The notes under the pieces: generated by a model
The model's database searches: none
Told to the model about the DNA's origin: nothing
The model's input: the letters and a program-made list of their open reading frames with translations, nothing else
Part shown: piece by piece, positions 36,780 to 48,170 of the stretch
Layout of the letters: every line of letters begins with the position of its first letter
Position numbering within the stretch: the stretch's first letter is position 1
NCBI GenBank assembly: GCA_034620365.1
Contig: JAQGEQ010000231.1
Coordinates: 186,001 to 250,000, forward strand
Direction of reading: 5' to 3'
DNA from: Pegea sp. RAD2-039
Lineage: Eukaryota; Chordata; Thaliacea; Salpida; Salpidae
DNA length: 64,000 bases
Translations under genes and position numbers: made by a program

Positions 36780-37533
36780 GAATGAGTATGATATTTAATA
36801 GTTGAATTAATTAACCAAAAAAGTAAATGAAGTTAAATTAAGATAAAATATCTGCCATTCATAACAAATCCAGCTTACAAATTTATAAAAAAAGATACCA
36901 AAAAGACCCGAGTTGAAATAATTTGAATACAAAATTAATTCATCTGTTGTTTAAACTAATGGTTGACTTTTAACTCTAGCGCAATGAATAAGAAACAATA
37001 TTTTTTGATATTTCTATACAGGTAGTACCTGTTCTAAAATGCCAGATTCAGCAATTTCGTTTAAAAAATCAAGAAGCAGACAACACTTACTGTACTGAAA
37101 TTTTTTCTGAGTTCAACATTATGTTGAATTTTGGTGATTTTAACAGTTTAAGGATCTTACTTGGGCAGTGTAGCTAAATCACGCTAAACATCAACATTTT
37201 GACCTGATAGCTAAATTTAACGAAGAATATTCATAAATCAAAAATTAAAATTTGATCGAAAACTTTTTCTACAACCTGTGTAACGAGCTTAGCTACTGTA
37301 GTCAATTGTAGTACTAATTAGAAATTGCTCTTTATCTAAACTATTCTTATTTGTAGGTTCGATGCTTGAAAATACTGGAAGATTGTGTCTTTAAACTAAT
37401 TCCAATTTTTTTATTTAATCTCAACAATCACCTTCCAATAGTAAAGCTTGTCAAATCAACCTCATATCTAACAAAATTATAGATGAATAAATATTTTACT
37501 AGTTAACATGTTCACACTATCAAACTTTAATTA
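36780..37533. repeat. Outer inverted repeat, left arm
   Basis: Reverse complement of 53,925-54,985 with moderate divergence. Landmarks are ACACTATCAAAC (37,520) against GTTTGATAGTGTGAAC (53,930), CTTCCAATAGTAAAGCTTGTCAA, and GTAGTACTAATTAGAAATTGCTC. Noncoding. Together with the inner arms it makes one collinear inverted structure. Confidence 0.82.
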
Positions 37534-37557
37534 TAAAAGATTTATTTCTACCTACTG

Positions 37558-40243
37558 TAATTTATTTATTTATTACAATAAATGTGAAGGAGGGTGCCTA
37601 AAGAGAGCACCTCTCGCTGACACACATTCTCACAAATTAGATCTATTTGACGTGTAAACGAAAAAGCATATGACAATGAAGAACTGCACAGAATCATAGT
37701 ATTGTAAAAGAGAAAAATTCACAGTTTAGAAATGGCAATGTTGGCGATATTATAACAATTCAGCTTTTTCTTGAATAGCATAAGTGATTTTGACATGACA
37801 ATCTCTGATGGCAGATTGTTCCATGTACTGATTGTGCGGTATGAGAAAAAACTTAATCTGGTTAACGTAGCTGGTGGAGTGGGCTTATTAAGATGTAATT
37901 TATGTCTTCTAAGTTGATATAACTTGAGGGAGGGACTAATGGAGAAAAAGTCATCAAACTGAAGATCAATTAGGTTGTGAATAATTTTATAAATCAGAAT
38001 AAGGTCGTATTTGATTCTTCGGATTTCCAAAGTATCTAGATTGAAGAAGCTGAGACGATGGTTATAACTCTCGTATTTGATATTAAGTTTCCTGCAAACC
38101 AATCTCGTAAATGTTGCCTGAACAGATTCGATTTTTCTGATATCACCAACTTGATATGGCATCCATGCACTGATATTGTATTCAAGAATAGGGCGTATGT
38201 ACAGTTTGAAAAGGTTGACGAAAAACCATGGATCTTTAGAATTAAAAGTCTTTATGATGAGGTGGACAAGCTTGATAGATTTTCCAAAGATTCTGGAAAC
38301 ATAACTGTGCCATTTGAAGTCAGATGTCAGAGTAATGCCGAGGTCTATGACTGAGGATACTCGTTCAAGAATGGATCCATTGATGTAGTATTGGTTGCTG
38401 AAGTTGGCCGCTGGCTTACGGGAGAATGTTATAACTTCAGACTTTGTTGGCTGGATTTTAAGTTGCCAATTCGCAGACCAGTTTTCTACAATGTTTAGTG
38501 CAGTTTGGAGTTTTGAGTGAGAACCAGATAATAGCTTGATGTCATCTGCATACACAAACACACTGACATTGTCTACTGTTATTAGTCTTCTGATGAGGTC
38601 TTCAATGAAAATCAAAAAGAGAAGTGGACCCAGGACGGAACCTTGAGGAACGCCGCTGGTGACTTTACTAGGAGTATATAAAGATCTTTCTACACGGGTT
38701 CGTTGGGTTCTACCTGATAAGAAATCTTCAATCCATTTTAAGATAGAGTTGCTGATTTTTATGTTTTTCAATACAGTAATGAGCTTGTTGTGTGGAACAG
38801 AATCAAACGCTTTAGCAAAATCAAGGTATATGATGTCGCATGGAGTATTACTTTCGTAATGAGCTGTAAGCTCATTGAAAAAAGTGAGATGTTGAGTCAA
38901 AGAAGATCTTTGCTTAACAAAGCCATGCTGGGCATCAGATATTAGATGATGCTCCGTCAAATGGCTAGTTATATGGTTGTGAATGATGTGTTCTTGAGTT
39001 CTGCAGATAACCGAAGTAAGCGAAACTGGTCTGTAGTTAAGTGCAGTGTTTCTAGGACCCTTCTTATAAATTGGAGTAATAATAGCATTCTTCCAAATTT
39101 GTGGAAGTCTTCCCCGCTTAAGAGTCATGTTAAAGAGTAGCGATAAGGGTAGCGCTAAAGAAGAAGTACTTTTTCTTAAAAACAAAGCTGGGATTTGATC
39201 TGGGGTGTTGGAAACTGTTGATTTTAGAGAAGAAATAGTCTTAGATACTATATCAACTGTTATGTCTAGATCTACCATCTCAGAGATATTTGAAAGGATA
39301 TTGGAGTAGGAAATAGTAGGAGTATTGCCATCATCGGTTATAAAAACCTTTTCAAATTGTTTGTTTAGCAATTCAGCTTTATTCTTTGGTTCCATCACCA
39401 GCTGATTGGCGTTATCAAGCAAGGGAGGTAGATGAGATCTCGCCTTAAGCTTGTGATTAATGAAGCCAAAAAACGTTTTCTTGCTAGGTGAAGATAAGAT
39501 TGCACTTTCTTTTCCTAAATAGAGGCTATAAACTGATTTCTTGTAGACTAGACAAAGATCTTTGTATAGAGGTTTGATGGAAGGATCTGCTTTAGTTTGT
39601 TTGTATAAGAGGTTTTTCAAATGCTGTAAATTCCTTAAATATCTTGGCAAGTGTGGTTTTTTGTTGACTCTATATAAAGGTATGAACTTTTTAATTGACT
39701 CATTAACAATGTTAGTAAACCTTGAGTAGATATCATTGATGTCTTCGGTAGAGTTGAAAACAGAAATCCAGTCAACACCTGATAAAAACTTGTTTATACT
39801 GTTATAATTTCCACGATAAAAGTTCCGTATGCTTGGAGTTTTAACGTTCGTAGAAAAAGTTTGTTGGAGCTTGAATTCAATCATGTTGTGATCGCATGTC
39901 AGAGCAAAAGGTTCATTTTGATCAACGTAGATAACGTTATCAGGTTTTGATGTGATGAGAAGATCCAAAGTATTACCACTAACTTGGGTTGGAAAAGTAA
40001 CCATCTGAGATAGATTATTGGCATCAAGGAAGTTTACAAAGACATGACTCAGATTGGCTAAATTAGTTTTGTCTCCATTCAAATTAAACATTTTTCCATT
40101 GAATGCTAAATTTGGGTTATTCCAATCAATTCTACTAAAATTAAAATCCCCGAGAATATACATCTCAGGACAAACAAGGCTTTTCAGAACCTTCAATAAG
40201 GCCTTAATAGTAACCTCATCGTTAACTTTAGACGGTGGTAGGT
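37558..40243 (-). mobile_element. 5'-truncated CR1/L2-like LINE, young copy
   Basis: The 3' end is TTATTGTAATAAATAAATAAATT at about 37,555-37,580. Just inside it lies a 3' UTR block with GAGAGGTGCTCTCTTTAGGC, which is shared with the SINE tail and with the solo tail at 58.8 kb. The 5' end is cut inside the endonuclease at about 40,243 (YLPPSKVNDE). 5' truncation is the usual outcome of target-primed reverse transcription. Confidence 0.92.
37719..40243 (-). CDS. Endonuclease (partial) and reverse transcriptase of a LINE, frame open
   Basis: ORF2 polyprotein fragment. One uninterrupted frame runs from the 5' truncation to TAA at 37,719; the first Met gives 825 residues. It has the endonuclease core LGDFNFSRIDW, LDLLITSKPDN and CDHNMIEFKL with the catalytic D and H retained. 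The reverse transcriptase has ITPIYKKGPRN, NYRPVSLTSVICRT, YLDFAKAFDSVPHNKL, GVPQGSVLGPLLFLIF and the active-site YADD in FVYADDIKLLSG. The C-terminal domain has IESVQATFTRLVC and STWNNLPSEIV. Without its 5' part and promoter the copy is probably not autonomous. The intact frame implies recent insertion and a live parent elsewhere in the genome. Confidence 0.93.
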
Positions 40244-40415
40244 AATGATAATGACTCGTTGTATAAAGCTTTATTCAAATTATTAAGGCGACTTACAAAA
40301 AACTATAATTATACTAACGATGTACTCTACCCATAGTCTATTATAGAACGATTACGGTTAAACGAGATTTACATTTAACACATTTACATCAGCGGCAAAA
40401 CACTGTTATACCAGA
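40242..40415 (-). repeat. LTR-like repeat, copy 1
   Basis: On the minus strand it shows GGTATAACAGT, TTTGCCGCTGATGTAAATG, AAGTCGCC, TTGAATAAAGCTTTATACAA and CGAGTCATTATCATTA. The same order occurs at 46,345-46,512 (plus) and, more diverged, at about 44,435-44,605 (plus). The AATAAAGC resembles the polyadenylation signal in the R region of an LTR. It abuts the truncated 5' end of the LINE. Confidence 0.65.
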
Positions 40416-41907
40416 CCTAATGTCTAAATTCTTCTCTTTTTGACTTAAAACAGAATAAATAAAGCAAATAAATATATTGTGACTTGAAATTGCAGTTATA
40501 TTCACATAGTCAAGATGACAAGAATAGTTCTTATCTTTTAGTGGCGCACCTTGTAATCATGATATTTTTTTTTATAGACTCGCAATAGTGATTACAAATA
40601 CTTTTTTTATATATCAAATATGAACATATATATTATATTTAGTTTTGAATATCAAATTGAAACTATTTGATTTGTCAAAATAAGGAAGTTATACAGATGT
40701 TATATACAACTTTTACTATAAATGTTTACTTCTGAATAAATAAGATTTAATTGAGATATTCTCGGACAACCAGTTTGTGGATCATTTCAACCTTGTTTTT
40801 AGTAAATTTTTTTTTCTTTAAATTTTTGTGTTGTTAAATCTATTTAAACTATAATTTACAACATTTTTGGTTCATTATTGTAATTTTTTATACGTATGAA
40901 ATGTTAGTGAATTATTGAAAACAGTATTTAAAAATTGTTACTAGAAACCATTACTTTTATGTACAAAGTAAGAATTTTTTAATATTATTTTTTACAAATT
41001 ATTAAATGAACTTAAAATCGGCACTAAATTTATTATTTAATTTTTGATTATTTTTTTATTTTAAAATATTTTAGTTAAAAGTATATTATATGATACTTTT
41101 TAAGGACACAAAATTAAACTTTTTGCTTAACTATGTAGTTTTTATTTTATGTCTTTTTGCATATTGGTTGGTTTCATTTTATACTTTTATAATTTGACAA
41201 TTTTAAGTTTGCTCATTGATTAAATTATTCAAGATAGTGTTTGATATAATATTTTTTACATTAACAATTTAGAATGAGTTTAGTTTGTTTTTAATGTAAC
41301 TTCAAATATTTTTTTACTTTTAAAAGATGTATTTGAAACAACTATTAATTAACAAATTATAATTGCTACATGCCTATTAAATAATATCATAGTACCAAAT
41401 AGGCCTCTAGTATAATATAAAACAAGATGCCAAATCTGATTTATTATAGTTTTTTAGAGAGAGTTTAAAAAACTATATAAGTTTTTACAGTAAAATTACA
41501 CTCTAATTTTATGTTATAAATTGTATTTTTAGTTTTAACTTTTCAACCAAAATTAATTATTTTATGGCTTTAAGTGTCTATTTAAATGCTAGATTGAGTG
41601 CTCTTAGATATTTTATTCTATAGATTTTAAAAATATATTCATAAATTGTGAAATACAAATTTTAAGATAATAGTTCTATCAATTATATGAAATAATAGTT
41701 CTTAATAGCATAGTTACATATTCTTTATATATTTATATCAACAATATTTTCACATAAATATGTTTTGGGTTCCTTTGAAAATGTAAGCTTTGGTTTGAAT
41801 AATCGTTTACTGACAGAATTAATATTAAAATTATTGCAATAACATTACTAAGTTACCAATCGTAATCTTCATGCCCTTCTGGGTATTTGGATCTTAAGTT
41901 GATGACT
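40416..41907. other. AT-rich DNA, diverged part of the left arm
   Basis: No gene. Patches such as TTTTATGTTATAAATTG (41,508) and TTATTTTATGGCTTTAA (41,556) match the right side near 53,200-53,270 in inverted orientation, so this is a decayed, indel-rich stretch of the inverted duplication. Confidence 0.5.
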
Positions 41908-44076
41908 GTTGATATAAACTAAGTGAAAGTAATTTGTTTAAAAATCATTCTTTTTAAGCTTATCAATTCAATCACTGGACATATCAAATGACTGATCTTT
42001 AATTTTTATCAAATCAGCTTTTAATACAAATTATAAATTCATAGTTTTAGCAATGATTACTTGCCTTTTTTTTAGATTCCATTAATGCCAACAAAAGTTT
42101 GATTTTATTAGACACTGCAGCATCCAAGGTATTTTTGTGTATTATTTTCTAATAATGAATTGATCTATTAGAAAATCATTAATGACATAATTTCTCTTTT
42201 TTAATAATGAAATGTTAATAATCACAAGTCTTCATTTTTTCTATTTATTTTGTACTTTTATTTATCTATACTTCTATATTTTGTAGTTTTATATACATCA
42301 TATTACCAGAAACAATTACCTAGTGAAATGGTGTTAACAGTAAAGCAAAAGAGTTTTCTAGATTTGTTGTGTGATCCTGAGTGTGCTGAGCTTCAGCAAA
42401 AAGTAAAATGATTTTGATTTGTAACTGCTTCTGCAACATATCTAGACATTTAAACATGATTTTTTTAGTTTGTAAATGAGGCGGTGGATAAAAGGTTAAT
42501 TGAAAAAAAGAAAATAGAGGATAAAAAGTATAATATTTTAGTAAGCTCATTAGAGGCTACTGTAGCGTTGGTTAAAAAATGGAAAAATATTTTGGAAGTC
42601 TGCAAACAGCAAGTTAGTTTGTTGTATTTATTTAAAGTTGTAACACTCTGTTTGATATATAACTATCCACATAGTTTCATTTTGATACAATCGAATTTTA
42701 AAGTTGGTATCTGTAACTGTTTTAAGAAAATCAACTTGGTTTGTGAGAATAAGTATCAAAGTTACAACTGCTTTAAAGTATTGTAGCTAAAAAGCTTTCA
42801 ACGTCTTATAAAATACTTCTGTCATGAAACTCTTTCAGATTGAACCACATTTTTAATTTAAAAACTGCTACCTTCATTTCTTAATTCTTCAATTAATTAT
42901 TAAAAGGTTTAAATTTTGTATTTTTTTTATTATCCAAGTTAATTTATTTGTCAGAATTTGTTGGGTTGAAACTTTAAGTAAAAAATTATTTTAAAATTTT
43001 TTATTAATTTTAGTTTTATAAACATTTTCAATTTGAATATATATAATAAATTTTAATAATAGAAATATTGATGCTTATTTTGTTGATGTTAACACAAATT
43101 GTATAGTTTCAAAAAATCTCTGGAACCCCAATCTCAACATCAATATTTCCAACACCATTAAAAGAACTGGAAGTCTTTCAAAAACATCTAAAATCTTTGA
43201 CAGATCTCAATGATGAATCAAAAAGTTTATTGCTTCAGCAGACTATTCCTGCAATAGGAACCACTTCAGCAGAAATTCAACCTAGATCTTTTGACTTTTC
43301 TAAATTAGTATCAAAACCGAAAAAACGAAGATTAGAGGCTGATCAAAATAATGAAGTGGCCATTAGAATTACAAATGATTTGGTTATTACATTGTTTAAA
43401 TAATATATAGTTATATCAAAAACAAGAATTGTTAGGATAATCTTCTACAGATTGACTCATCAGTGATGAAAACAAACTTTTCACTGCAGGAATGTCATCA
43501 AATAGTTACGTTAAACGATCAACCAACTTCTTCTAAAATAATTGGAGTTACTACTGGGTAATTATGTGCTATAGTCTAAGAATGAAAATACAAATTTATA
43601 ATCCAAATAAAATGAAACTAGAGTGATGTGATGTTGAATAGCTGTAGTTTAGTATTAATTAGTATTAATTTTAGTAAATGTGTGTCAACTTATCAGAATA
43701 ATTACAAAACTTGTAAATAAAATGAAATTTAAGCGAAGTTACTATTTTATTTACTAAATATGTAGTATAAACAAAACATTTATCTGAAGATAATTTTGTT
43801 AATACTGTAGTTCAAATCAGTCAGAATCGGTAACGAGGAATTTGAAATCTATCCTTGCGCAGGTAATCGAATTTTATTTAAAGTTTTCTGCTAAATAATA
43901 TTAGATGATTTTGTTTTAAGATATTTGTTGTAAATTCAAGTTTAATTTAAACTATTTCTTTTACATGAAAGAAAATAACTAAAGTGCCTTCAGAGTTGAT
44001 TGATTTAACTCTTGACTCTGATGACAATGATGATAAAAATCCATCCAAGCATGTTGTGAGTTCTAACACTTTTCAA
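41908..44076. repeat. Inner inverted repeat, left arm
   Basis: Reverse complement of 50,352-52,862, near-identical over long stretches including introns. For example, the 100-codon open stretch at 42,484-42,786, which crosses an exon-intron boundary, has the same translation in both arms. The right arm is about 340 bases longer because of extra DNA around 52,140-52,530. Confidence 0.92.
42076..44055 (+). pseudogene. 3'-truncated duplicate of the ATF7IP-like gene
   Basis: Carries seven exons equivalent to the gene at 49,063-52,720: 42,076-42,128, about 42,343-42,401, 42,470-42,610, 43,110-43,382, 43,451-43,558, 43,807-43,862 and 43,972-44,052. The last visible one holds the SUMO-interacting motif SELIDLTLDSDDND. 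The copy stops at the donor after this exon: the linker and FN3 exons are absent, and R copy 2 and retroelements follow. The acceptor before the fourth exon is changed from TTTCAG to TTTCAA; an upstream TATAG could substitute and would add two residues. Most of the coding sequence is otherwise open, so a truncated transcript is possible. It could also be an alternative inverted exon source rather than a dead copy. Confidence 0.72.
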
Positions 44077-44244
44077 TAAAATTTTTAAAGAAATTTCAGA
44101 ATTAGTTTATTTTTCTTTATCTTGTTTACTTAAAAACAATTGGAACAAATTTGATAATACAATAAAAAACATTAACTTACCAATTTTTAAGAATAAAAAA
44201 GATTTCAAGATAACAACCAGAAATTGAAGGAAATGTATTTTTAT

Positions 44245-44857
44245 TTTATAATATTATAAGATAATATAAAACACGTTAGTTTGAAAATTTTTTTATATTT
44301 ACGAATGAAATTATGTCCTCAGATAACAAAGCATACCGGAGAATGTGTCTGCAAAACGTAAAACTAAAGATTTGTAAATACTACTGCTCAAGATAAATAA
44401 TATGAAAAATTAGAACACAGTGTGATATATTTGATTTTTATACTAGAAGATTATTTTACTGCTCACGTAAATTTGTTGTCGTATTTAGATGGCGCCTTCC
44501 AAAATATTAGTTCATTTAGTCGTTGCCTACAGCTGTTGTTATTAGTGGCCTTGTACAATCGAATAAAGCTCTCCTAAAGAGTTAATATCTTTACACACAG
44601 GGAAGATATATATAAAACTGAAAAGAATAAAAAACAAAAAGAAGACAGCGGCAAAATAAACCATTTGTCACAACTTTACTTTTATTTTTTAAAACTAAAC
44701 TCTCATTCTGATTATCATTATAATTAATCTAAAAGGTGTAATTCGAAGAAATATATAGATTTGGAAACATGTCTGTGAACTGGAAAAGCGTCCATTAAAA
44801 ATTCAATTTAGTGACTTATAACCATTTTCGTTTAATCAATTCATTTTTTCCATTTAA
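44245..44857 (+). repeat. Direct repeat R, copy 2, with an LTR-like insert
   Basis: Same landmarks as R copy 1 (36,346-36,766) but about 190 bases longer. The extra DNA, about 44,420-44,605, resembles the LTR-like repeat, with TTTTACTGCTCACGTAAATTTGTT and TCGAATAAAGCTCTCC. The insert is missing from copy 1, so it came later. Confidence 0.65.
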
Positions 44858-45510
44858 TTGTTGAAGTTTACTTTTTTTAACAAAAATTTTAAAATGTTGT
44901 CATTAATTTAGTAATGTTTGTTTTATTCAACCTACAACAAAAAGCTAGAAAAAATTATTAAAGTTAGTTTGGTAACAATTTAATAATATTTTACTTCTTA
45001 CATGTATGCCGATTAAATATCGAATCTAGTGAATACACTTATTTAGATTTGTAAAGGTAGTAAAATCTAAAAGCTAAATTATCCTTTTCAGCCATTTTAG
45101 TTCTTTCTGTTGTCAAACATTTTACAAATGGACTAAATGATTTGCAACAAGAGCATCAACTGTAGATTTCAGTAAACTGGCATTTAAATATCAACATTAG
45201 ATAGATTAATTAGAAGAAAGGTAATATATTCAAAGTGATATACGTCAAGATATTTGATTTAAAAATTTCAATGTATATCATAATAATAATGATTAAGAAT
45301 AATGGACCAATGTAACCTCACTAGTCCAATCCGACTTGAACTCGTCTAGGATTCATTTGAAAGTATTCTTTTAGTGATGGCACTTCTTGGTTTCAGATTA
45401 TTTTGATCTATAAGCAACTCTCAAAACTTAAATATTATATCCATTTTATATGTTAAGATATTTATCTATTTGTTCAAGGCGTGTCTGTGAATTATAAATT
45501 CAACAGCTCT
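44858..45510. other. AT-rich DNA between repeats
   Basis: Nothing recognisable. Confidence 0.45.
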
Positions 45511-46340
45511 TAATAATAGGGGCTTGCTTCGGACGACAAAGGCCATGCTGGATGTGATTTGATTAATTGAATTTAAAAAGAAGTAAAACACAGTGAAATG
45601 CAGAGAAACTAAAGAAGCGAGACACAGTGAAATAGCATAGAAGAATTCTTTCGGATTTCTCAGTTTTTAAAGCTGGTTTTTCTTATCTCTTCTTCAGTTG
45701 TTTATGAAGTAGAGAACGCCATTCGGAGCAATCCGCTGCGATATCCTTCCAATTACTGGCATTGATGTTAAGCGATTGCTTACTGCGTTTGCATGTATCT
45801 TTTAAACACAGAAACAGGGACAGGGACGGTCGATATTGCGTTTTCCTTTAGAAAGCTTTCCATACAACATGCCCTTTGGGATCCATCCGTCGTCTATCCG
45901 ACGGAAGTTTCCAAGCCTGTGAAGCCTTTGCGTTCTTAGCATTCTGTGCATTGTTATCAGACAATCCTTAAAACTTCCTTACTTACGATCTTTTTCTGAC
46001 ACTTTAAACTTAATACTCGATGAAGACAACGAAAATAGAGGGGTTTAAGCTTATTTTCGTTAGCCTTCGACAAAGTCCAGATTTCGCTGGCATCAATAGC
46101 GTACTGCAAAGGCTCTGTATTCCGCAGCCTTGATTTTGCTAGATAGCTTTGATCTTCGATCGATACTGATGATATCATTTTTGAGTCGAGATAGACAAAA
46201 TTATCTGCAACCTCAGCATCACAGCCATCGGTGTTTTTTGGGTTTGGAACATTAACACCTTGGCTGATAGAATATGTCGTTTTTAGGTTGATTTTAATTC
46301 TAAGGTTTGTGATGAAAATCAGTCTATCAGCATCTGTAGG
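45511..46340 (-). pseudogene. 3' part of an RTE/craniofacial-type LINE reverse transcriptase
   Basis: Minus-strand reading: ADNFVYLDSKM, AIDASEIWTLSKANENKLK, FRCLHRVLSLKCQKK, then in other frames a match to the RLxRLGxxxRxDDGxIPKxxLYGxLxxGKR tail typical of these elements (45,840-45,930). The 3' UTR at 45,515-45,620 contains GGCCATGCTGGATGTGATTTGA and repeats ACACAGTGAAAT. It shares this with the relic at 61,585-61,862. Heavily frameshifted. Confidence 0.75.
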
Positions 46341-46344
46341 TGTG

Positions 46345-46512
46345 GTATAACAGTAGAGTACTTTGCCGTTGACGTAAATATGTTATTTATCACTCTGCAA
46401 CAGATTGTGTTGTAGGTAGCGCGTAATGCTAGTATATGTATCATTGCTGTTAGTCGCCTCATTAGTTTGAATAAAGCTCTATATAACGAGTCATTACCAT
46501 TACAATTTATTA
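46345..46512 (+). repeat. LTR-like repeat, copy 3, upstream of gag
   Basis: Same family as 40,242-40,415: GGTATAACAGTAGAG, TTTGCCGTTGACGTAAAT, TAGTCGCC, TTTGAATAAAGCTCTATATA and CGAGTCATTACCATTA. It ends about 190 bases before the gag start at 46,703, where a 5' LTR would be expected. No clear primer-binding site was found next to it. Confidence 0.5.
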
Positions 46513-46702
46513 AAATTATTAAAATTTAGCTATTGGGCGAATTGTTGCCAGTTATTTTAGCAAAATTGAAGCTTAGTGCAGTTAAAGCTTAGTAACGGTT
46601 AAGATAGTTTCTTTTTACTATACCTTGTATAGATTTGAATAAGATCATATTGGAATAAGTACTTTAGTTTGTTTAATGTAATCAAGTTTTTTTAATAAAA
46701 AA

Positions 46703-47607
46703 ATGGATCAAATGTTGAAACCAGCTCTCCATATACCCAAATAGGCCGTCAGCATCCAGCAAACGGTGTTACTGGAAGAAAACTTTTACCAATTACATGC
46801 AAGAGTGTGGGTCGAATTGGATAGACAAGAGAAAATTGGCCGAGCTTGTTAAAAGCACAGCTGAAGAGCCGTATCACTACTTTGAGAGCTGTCAGACTTA
46901 TGTAGAAGTTGGAGAGACGCTGGAATGGTTTAATGTAAAGCAATCAAATGAAGTTGTTGCACGTCATTTACTACGCACAGAGAAACAGAAGCCAGATCAA
47001 TCTATAGAAGCATTTCGGTTCACTTTGGTAAGTCCGGCCAAGGACTGTGGTTTAAGAGTGTCATGACAGCAGAACACAGAGATGGTATGATCAAGGATTC
47101 ATTTATAGATGGATTAGCCTCATCAGATATTAGGCAAATGTTATTAGAGCTTGAAACTTTAACATTGCATGAAACCTTTAACCAAGCTGTGACACTGAAG
47201 GATGCCTGTCGCAACAACCATTACTTTGTGGCTAGCAGATCGGCCGAAGCTCTAGAAGATGCATTGAATTCAATAGAACTCAAGGAAGATGACGAAGAAG
47301 AAGCGACAGTAGCGGCTATGAAAAAAGTTTGCTTAAAACTTGGAGGTAGTATTGATTTTAAAAAATCGTGGAGGGCCTCGGTGTAGAAGTAGCTCTGGGA
47401 CGGGACTTTCTTAAAACTTCTAAGAAGATTGTGTTGAAGTTAGGAAGTCGAAAAGATGATTTAGTGGTATACATTAAATATGTAACGAAGAAACAAACAC
47501 GAAATTGTCGTGCCAAATGTTTTAGATGTGGACAGAGAAGACCATATAGTCATTCGTGTGATGTTAAAATTAGGTCATTTAAAAAGCAGCCGCGTAAGAA
47601 GAAATAA
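46703..47607 (+). pseudogene. Degenerate Ty3/gypsy-type gag
   Basis: Begins MDQMLKPAL, the start typical of one large gypsy gag group. After frame breaks come KLAELVKSTAEEPYHYFESC, SNEVVARHLLRTEKQKPDQS, AEHRDGMIKDSFIDGLASSD and LETLTLHETFNQAVTLKDA, all capsid-domain motifs. A later frame has ALGRDFLKTSKK, which resembles the C-terminus of a retroviral-type protease, then a zinc-knuckle-like CFRCGQRRPYSHSC with imperfect spacing. At least three frame breaks (after 46,740, near 47,060 and near 47,380), so non-functional. Confidence 0.75.
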
Positions 47608-47689
47608 GAGAAGTGCTGCGATGACGGCTTCAGACCAGAACTGAGTAGTTGTGTGCAGTCGGGAGCTCAAGTTATCATGAGGTATAAAA

Positions 47690-47815
47690 TCTAAAAACGG
47701 AAAGTAGAAGAAGAGATTCTACCTTACAGCCTATAGAATAAATAAGAGTCTTTACTGGTTATAATCAGGGATCAATAAGTAGGCTGAAATTTTGGCGCTG
47801 CTTCCTATCCTTTTT
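47690..47815 (+). repeat. Possible LTR end and primer-binding-site-like sequence
   Basis: ATAGAATAAATAAGAGTC followed about 60 bases later by TTTTGGCGCTGCTTCC at 47,790. The TGGCGCTGCT string resembles the primer-binding region after many gypsy and BEL LTRs. It lies downstream of the gag remnant, so it would belong to a tandem or rearranged copy. Weak. Confidence 0.3.
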
Positions 47816-47869
47816 ATTGTTGCATTTCGAGTTGTTCTTTTATTTATTATGCAAATCTTTGGTAGAACA

Positions 47870-48170
47870 TTTCCTTACCCCCCACAGTTCTTAAGTCCGT
47901 CGGAGACACAAAAATGACCGTGAAAGAATTCCACTATATAAAGTTGAAGAGCTTTGTTTCCAAGGTTATTGAGTGTAAAGAGATCAAATAAAGCCAGATC
48001 AGAAGGGGTAATGAAGGAAGGTGATTCCCATTTCAACGCTTTATTATTGATATTGAGAAGAAAAATGCAAAAAGCGTTGATGTAAGGACACATCCCTGTA
48101 TTACTCCATATTTGATGGTGAACGGTACAGAACAGCTTCTATCATACTGGATAGCTCTTACAGCAAAAAA
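47870..48170 (-). pseudogene. 5' piece of the same interrupted LINE reverse transcriptase
   Basis: Minus-strand frame: AVRAIQYDRSCSVPF, then IKYGVIQGCVLTSTLFAFFF, the reverse transcriptase motif GVKQGCVLxPTLF of RTE/craniofacial-type elements. It continues in broken frames. It precedes, in element order, the C-terminal piece at 45,511-46,340, and the gag element lies between them on the opposite strand. Confidence 0.7.

Noticed and set aside
47368-47607. An intact nucleocapsid gene
   Set aside because: The zinc-knuckle spacing is off consensus and the frame is shifted relative to the capsid part, so it is part of a dead gag.
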